From the NCBI GenBank assembly GCA_043789035.1, contig JAYWIG010000265.1, positions 1 through 9,076 of the forward strand: a DNA stretch of 9,076 nt, read 5' to 3'. The notes beneath the pieces are model-generated. The model saw only the letters and a list, made by a program, of their open reading frames with translations. It ran no database searches and was not told the origin of the DNA. Positions 5,300-9,076 of the stretch are shown here, piece after piece; position 1 is the stretch's first letter; the number at the start of each line of letters is the position of its first letter. A program made the position numbers and the translations under genes. This stretch comes from JAYWIG01 sp043789035 (lineage in GTDB: Bacteria > Pseudomonadota > Gammaproteobacteria > Burkholderiales > Burkholderiaceae_E).

Positions 5300-7419
5300 T
5301 TAAGAATTCCCTGGGGATGCCTCATCCCGGGCAACTTCAACTCGACAGTCATAAGTTGCCTGCCCTGCCGAAAACGAGAATCGATCAACGGCTGCGTCGG
5401 GCAATACTGCCTTGCCTTCGCTTAACGAGTTTAGTCCAGTCCAGCCGTCGCGTATCCAAACGGTACTGGCAGCAATTTTCTCCGTGACATGGGCACGCGC
5501 CGACATCATGCCTCGCTGGTTGAAGATCCTGATCGCTGCTCCGTGCAAAATGTTGCGTGAGCTAGCGTCAAGTGGAGAAATCCAAAGTTGCGGCTGCTTT
5601 TCGCGCTTCGCTAGTGTCGGTAGTTCACGGCCGTTGTTATAAAAACTGTGGAAATGGGCCAACGTGCGGCCATGAGCCAGGGATAAAGGAAAGGCTTTAG
5701 TCAGGGATGGGTCATTCGGCGAATCCCTGCTGTTTGAATACTGCCTGGGTTCAAGGAAATCAGGCAGAGCACCCAACCCCAACAACTCGGCTTGGGCCGA
5801 GCTGAACTCAATCTTACCCGAGGGAGTATCAAATTTTCGAGTCGGATTGGCAACATGGGAGATCTTCATCGCGGTAAAGCCGCCCTGTGCAGCTAAGGAC
5901 GCAACCGTGGCCGGACCGGTGGATGGATGATCAAGCACTGCATTGATCATCCCCTCCTCACTCTTCCAGGGGTAAAAGTCTTCGAGATTGCATCGTGCGG
6001 CGAGATCCTTGATCAGGTCGTGCAAGGTCCTTGTCTCCCCGGCAGGTCGCAGCGCAGGCGGCATGAGATACAAATGAGTATTGGTGGCTTTACACCCCAA
6101 CTCTTCAAGCCATGCGGTTGCAGGCAAGACCACATCGGCAAACTCTCGGGCCGTGTCATTTAAAAACAAATCATAGCTAACCAACATCGTGGTTTTTGAT
6201 AGGCCCTCACGTACGGCATTGGTATCGGCAAATGATGACAACATATTGCTGCCGAGCAGTAGCAGGTTGTGAATCTGACCCTCGCGCATTGCCGCCGTAA
6301 TGGAGGACATCTGGTTGGGCATCGCCTTGCCGGGCCGACGTCGCTCTGGTGCAGTAATATTGCCCGAGCCGCGACCATGAGCGGCGCTACCATGCCTTGG
6401 CCCAAAGCCCGCACCGGGTATTCCGACATTTCCAGTCAGGCCTGGCAAGCAGGCAATCGCCCTGCTAGCCTCCCAGCCATTGGCGCCCTTGTGCATTGAG
6501 CTGCCACCCAGCACAATCATTGCAGGCCTTGTTTTGGCATAGCGCCGTGCTAGGCAACGATGCGCTCGGCTGAAATGCCCGTACGTTCGGCCGCCCAATG
6601 TGGTGTGAATTTTTGAACATGCTCAGCAAGCGCCTCGAAACCAACACAGAATTGAGCAATAAATTCAACATCATAGATGCGCTCCGCGCAAATGACGTGA
6701 ATCATGGCCAAGGCCAGCGCGGTATCACTGCCGGGTTTAATGATGAAGGTCTCATCAGACTTGGCAGAAGCTTCGGTTTGCCTTACGTCAATAGAGATGA
6801 CCTGTGCGCCACGTCGTTTGGCCGCGAGTAGATAGCGGGCTGTATTCGGTTGGCTCGCCAGATTGGCGCCCCACATCAAGATCAGCTGCGAGTTCGCCCC
6901 CATGTCCTCCTTGGTGTGGGTCTCAAGCATGCCCGTCAAGGCAAGGCCGAAGGCGCCCAGCCCCCAACACAGCATCGTGGGACTCCAGAACTGGCTGCCA
7001 TGAATATTGGCAAAGCGGGCCGTGAGTTGCGCGCTGATGCGGGTGCCGTAGTTGCTTGTGAAGGTTCCATGCCCAGGCCAGAAGGCGGTGGCTACCGCAG
7101 GTGAGCGCTGGATGGCGGTAGCGATTCTCTGCATGGCTTCTTCCCAGCTTGCACGTCGCCATCCATCGCTGCGCGTATCGCGAATCAGGGGATACAACAG
7201 CCGCGAGGCGTTGCCAAAAATTTCCGGAGTAGCTTGACCACGAACACATAGGAAGCCACGACTGTCTGGGTTGTCAGGGTCGCCCTTGACGCTGATGAGT
7301 TGCCCACCTTTCACCTCAGCGAGCATGCCGCATAAGGTGGGATGACAATTCATGGGACACATGGTGCGGATCGTGGTGGATTCGTTTGTCACTTTGTTTT
7401 CTATCCATTCGGCCGACAT
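5300..7419 (-). pseudogene. Molybdopterin-dependent oxidoreductase (formate dehydrogenase/BisC-like), single frameshift
   Basis: Large subunit of a Mo-bis-MGD oxidoreductase, about 705 residues if the frame is repaired. The N-terminal half (7419-6550) starts MSAEWIENK and carries four cluster cysteines: Cys21, Cys25, Cys30 (CPMNCHPTLC) and Cys58 (GFLCVRG). Cys151 in TMLCWGLGAFG aligns with the Mo-ligand position of assimilatory nitrate reductases. The half ends IVA then TAG at 6552-6550. The C-terminal half resumes in another frame with LARRYAKTRPAMIVLGGSS and runs through the FGPRHGSAAHG and ATAWLEELG segments to a molydopterin-binding domain (VWIRDGWTGLN, VDRFSFSAGQATYD), ending at 5300. 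Apart from the missing base the protein appears complete, so the break is recent or a sequencing error. The start at 7419 is preferred over the ATG at 7431 because GGAG (7429-7426) sits 6 bases before it. No partner subunit, FdhD or cofactor gene is nearby. No Tat motif is seen, so it is probably cytoplasmic. The substrate cannot be read from sequence. Confidence 0.85.
6550..6556 (-). other. Frameshift point in the oxidoreductase gene
   Basis: The minus strand reads GTTGCCTAGCACGG. Family sequence expects IVALARRYA, which would need GTTGCC-CTA-GCA-CGG, i.e. one more C. As it stands the first frame hits TAG and the second half lies two bases out of phase. The two halves match the same family on both sides with no residue visibly lost, so a single-base deletion explains it. 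Confidence 0.8.
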
Positions 7420-7431
7420 GAGGAACTCCAT

Positions 7432-7522
7432 AGCGAGGCCGTCAAGATGGCCGTTTATTTGAAAGACATGGGTACATCTGAACCTAGAGCGGTTCGTCTC
7501 ATATTACGATAACTGGGGGGTT
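7432..7522. other. Non-coding stretch upstream of the oxidoreductase gene
   Basis: This holds the expected promoter region of the minus-strand oxidoreductase gene, but no convincing -35/-10 pair was found. A short plus-strand frame (about 7417-7512, including AVYLKDMG) is faintly like the end of a cytochrome c; it is too short to call. Confidence 0.3.
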
Positions 7523-7666
7523 TTGGAGTGGTCTCTCGATGACCCTCTTGCTAAGCATTTGCCACCCGGTACCTCAATGCCGAGACAAGGTGAGCGGCAA
7601 ATTCTGGTGCGTGACATGGTGAGTCTGTTCTTACCTCTGAAAATGGACGGTGCCTATGTCGAGCGG
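7508..7666 (+). pseudogene. Relic of a serine hydrolase of the beta-lactamase (class C/EstB-like) family
   Basis: The plus-strand frame reads WSLDDPLAKHLPPG, then MPRQGERQILVRDMVS, then LFLPLKMDG. This follows the segment downstream of the SxxK active site in serine hydrolases of the beta-lactamase-related family, typically LSLDDPVAKYLP...ITLRDLLTHTSGLP. Only about 45-50 residues of some 400 remain. The active-site SxxK motif that should lie upstream is absent, and after VRDMVS the HTSGLP motif is already lost. The frame stays open past 7666 but shows no further family features and runs into the ATPase gene on the other strand. The serine hydrolase assignment rests on one conserved segment. 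Confidence 0.45.
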
Positions 7667-7766
7667 CCCCGTTGCAAAAAATCCACCATAAGAGGGCATC
7701 TTCCGTCCGGAAATGAGACGTCCCACTGGACCATCGCCCGCAAGAATATTCAATGTAGTACTCAAC
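7667..7766. other. Spacer downstream of the DppF-like gene
   Basis: No gene is seen. On the minus strand, downstream of the ATPase stop, there is a small dyad TTCCG/CGGAA with a 2-base loop (7701-7712) and, further on, a T6 run (complement of 7677-7682). The two are about 20 bases apart, so this is not a standard intrinsic terminator, though the transcript may end here. Confidence 0.3.
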
Positions 7767-8810
7767 TCACCCCACCCCACCCTCAAACAAGTGACATGCA
7801 ACCTGATGACCGAACGAGTCAGGGAGCCGTTTCATCTTCGGCTCTTCGATGCGACAGCGTGGCCCCGCTTGTGGGCAGCGCGTATGAAACCGGCAGCCCG
7901 AGGGCGGATCAACTGGACTCGGCACATCGCCCATCAAAATAATGCGCTTCTTCTGGTGCCGAGGATTGGGCACGGGTGCTGCCGACAGCAAGGCTTCGGT
8001 GTAGGGATGGCGTGGGCTCGCGTAAAGCGATTTCTTATCAGCGATTTCAACGATCTTGCCCAAGTACATGACGGCTACCCGGTGGCAAATATGCTCCACC
8101 ACTGCCAGGTCATGGGCGATGAAGAGATAGGCCAAACCCATCTCGGCTTGGAGGTCGGTCAAGAGGTTGATCACCTGGGCTTGCACCGATACATCGAGCG
8201 CAGAAACCGGTTCGTCACAGACAATCAGTTTCGGGCCCATGGCCAATGCCCGAGCAATACCTAAGCGTTGGCGCTGTCCGCCTGAAAACTCATAGGGATA
8301 CTTAATCAGTTGATCAGCGCGCAATCCGACCTTAGCGAAGAGCTCAGCAACCCGCTCCTCGATATCGCGTTCGCTGACAGTTTCGTAGTTGCGAATCGGT
8401 TCGGCCACGATGTCGGTCGCGCGTAGGCGCGGGTTGAGTGAGGCATAGGGGTCTTGAAACACCGCTTGCAACTCGCGCCGAACCGGACGCATTTGCGTGG
8501 CGTTGTAATCCTCGATCGCTTCGCCGCGCCAGGCGATGCTCCCCGACGTGGTGGGTGTTAAACGCAAGATCGCTTTGCCGGTGGTCGACTTGCCGCAACC
8601 GCTCTCGCCCACTAGGCCCAAAGTCTCGCCTTCGGCGATCTCGAAGTTCACGCCGTCGACAGCATGCACTCGGCCAGTCACTTGCGAAAACAAACCTTTG
8701 CGGATGGGGAAGTGCTTCACCAGGTCTCGAACGGCTAAGAGCGGTGGATGGGATAGCGCTGGCGAATCAATCACAGCCGCACCTAACTTGACGATTTTGG
8801 GCTCACTCAT
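7767..8810 (-). CDS. dppF: Dipeptide/oligopeptide ABC transporter ATP-binding protein (DppF/OppF type)
   Basis: A 347-residue ATPase of the peptide/nickel ABC importer family. With its DppD-type partner it hydrolyses ATP at the cytoplasmic face to drive uptake of peptides delivered by a periplasmic binding protein. Motifs in order: Walker A GESGCGKST (68-76), Q-loop Gln119 in VFQDPYASLNPR, signature EFSGGQRQR (174-182), Walker B LIVCDEP (195-201) with Glu200, D-loop SALD, and switch His233 in IAHDL. The C-terminal oligopeptide-transporter domain has SPRHPYTEALL, PSPVDPPSGCRFHTRCP and four cysteines (306, 312, 319, 339), as is common in this family. The start at 8810 is chosen because its ATGA overlaps the stop of the upstream DppD-like gene and AGGA (8821-8818) precedes it; the longer frame to 8855 would overlap that gene needlessly. 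Substrate (dipeptides, oligopeptides, glutathione, nickel) cannot be decided. Intact and probably functional. Confidence 0.93.
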   Translation of the reverse strand: MSEPKIVKLGAAVIDSPALSHPPLLAVRDLVKHFPIRKGLFSQVTGRVHAVDGVNFEIAEGETLGLVGESGCGKSTTGKAILRLTPTTSGSIAWRGEAIEDYNATQMRPVRRELQAVFQDPYASLNPRLRATDIVAEPIRNYETVSERDIEERVAELFAKVGLRADQLIKYPYEFSGGQRQRLGIARALAMGPKLIVCDEPVSALDVSVQAQVINLLTDLQAEMGLAYLFIAHDLAVVEHICHRVAVMYLGKIVEIADKKSLYASPRHPYTEALLSAAPVPNPRHQKKRIILMGDVPSPVDPPSGCRFHTRCPQAGPRCRIEEPKMKRLPDSFGHQVACHLFEGGVG

Positions 8811-9076
8811 GCCGCATCCTGAGTTAGACGGTTCGCTTCCCAGCACGCGACCCAATGGCCCTCATTGGCCTGCTCTAGCGGGGGACTTTCGCTGCGGCAA
8901 CGTTCGGTCGCAAAACCACAGCGCGGTGCGAACAAGCAGCCCGCAATCGGCTCTTTAAGTGACGGCACCGTTCCCGGAATTTCTTCCAGACGGCGGCGTA
9001 AGCCACCGCCATCGGCCTCGCTGCTGAGATGCGGTACCGAGCGCATTAAGCCACGGGTATAGGGATGACGAGGGTA
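8807..9076 (-). CDS. dppD: Dipeptide/oligopeptide ABC transporter ATP-binding protein (DppD/OppD type), C-terminal end
   Basis: The frame is open to the right edge, so only the last 89 residues are present. They read YPRHPYTRGLMRSVPHL, then a linker with GTVPSL, then GCLFAPRCGFATERC and WVACW. This is the oligopeptide-transporter C-terminal domain of DppD/OppD, following the ATPase domain that lies outside the window. The four cysteines match the pattern seen at the end of the partner ATPase. Its stop TGA overlaps the start of the DppF-like gene by 4 bases (ATGA), which shows translational coupling and a shared operon. The permease and binding-protein genes are expected further right. The ATG at 9046 is internal, not a start. 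Confidence 0.9.
   Translation of the reverse strand, partial: YPRHPYTRGLMRSVPHLSSEADGGGLRRRLEEIPGTVPSLKEPIAGCLFAPRCGFATERCRSESPPLEQANEGHWVACWEANRLTQDAA

Noticed and set aside
7417..7512. Possible cytochrome c tail (AVYLKDMG) on the plus strand
   Set aside because: Only a handful of residues fit, there is no CxxCH or Met-ligand region, and part of it overlaps the start of the oxidoreductase gene.
7713..8264. Plus-strand frames overlapping the DppF-like gene
   Set aside because: The opposite strand encodes an ATPase with every expected motif; these frames are its shadows.
8811..8855. Longer N-terminus for the DppF-like ATPase
   Set aside because: It would overlap the DppD-like gene by about 50 bases; the ATGA overlap with AGGA upstream gives a better start.
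1..9076. CRISPR arrays, tRNA or rRNA genes, intact insertion sequences, toxin-antitoxin pairs
   Set aside because: No regularly spaced repeats, cloverleaf-like sequences, transposase motifs or paired small genes were seen on reading both strands.

Overview
The window looks like a piece of a proteobacterial chromosome, most likely betaproteobacterial (Burkholderiales-like). The grounds are the gene families present: an IcmF-type fused acyl-CoA mutase, a HipO-like M20 amidohydrolase, a periplasmic catalase-related protein paired with a Tat-exported HiPIP, a Dpp/Opp transporter and a waaF relic. This placement is inferred from content only. By eye, the left 3 kb is richer in A/T-ending codons than the rest.

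Layout. Bases 1-1920 (+) hold the C-terminal 639 residues of a B12-dependent isobutyryl-CoA mutase of the IcmF type. Its neighbour is a convergent M20D amidohydrolase (1922-3088, -), with a single base between the two stop codons. Bases 3089-3722 carry no intact gene. They contain a badly damaged waaF remnant (about 3289-3523, -), a GGGGTCAGA-type palindromic motif at its edge, and a possible promoter and hairpin leader for the next gene. Bases 3723-5086 (+) are a compact two-gene unit encoding a secreted SrpA/catalase-related heme protein and a Tat-exported high-potential iron-sulfur protein.

Bases 5092-7431 (-) are decayed. They hold a C-terminal fragment of a branched-chain aminotransferase, then a molybdopterin oxidoreductase of about 705 residues that is complete except for one single-base frameshift near 6552. 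Bases 7432-7766 contain a short relic that reads like a serine hydrolase of the beta-lactamase family (+). From 7767 to the right edge (-) lie an intact DppF/OppF-type ATPase and the C-terminal end of DppD/OppD, joined by an ATGA stop/start overlap.

How the genes work together. The mutase interconverts isobutyryl-CoA and butyryl-CoA, and the ABC ATPases power peptide uptake; both are housekeeping or catabolic functions. The most distinctive unit is the periplasmic heme protein plus HiPIP pair. It sits intact between four gene remnants, which suggests that this interval has undergone repeated insertion, deletion and decay. The heme protein keeps the proximal Arg/Tyr pair of catalases but has Gly where the distal catalytic His is expected, so its chemistry may differ from an ordinary catalase or peroxidase.
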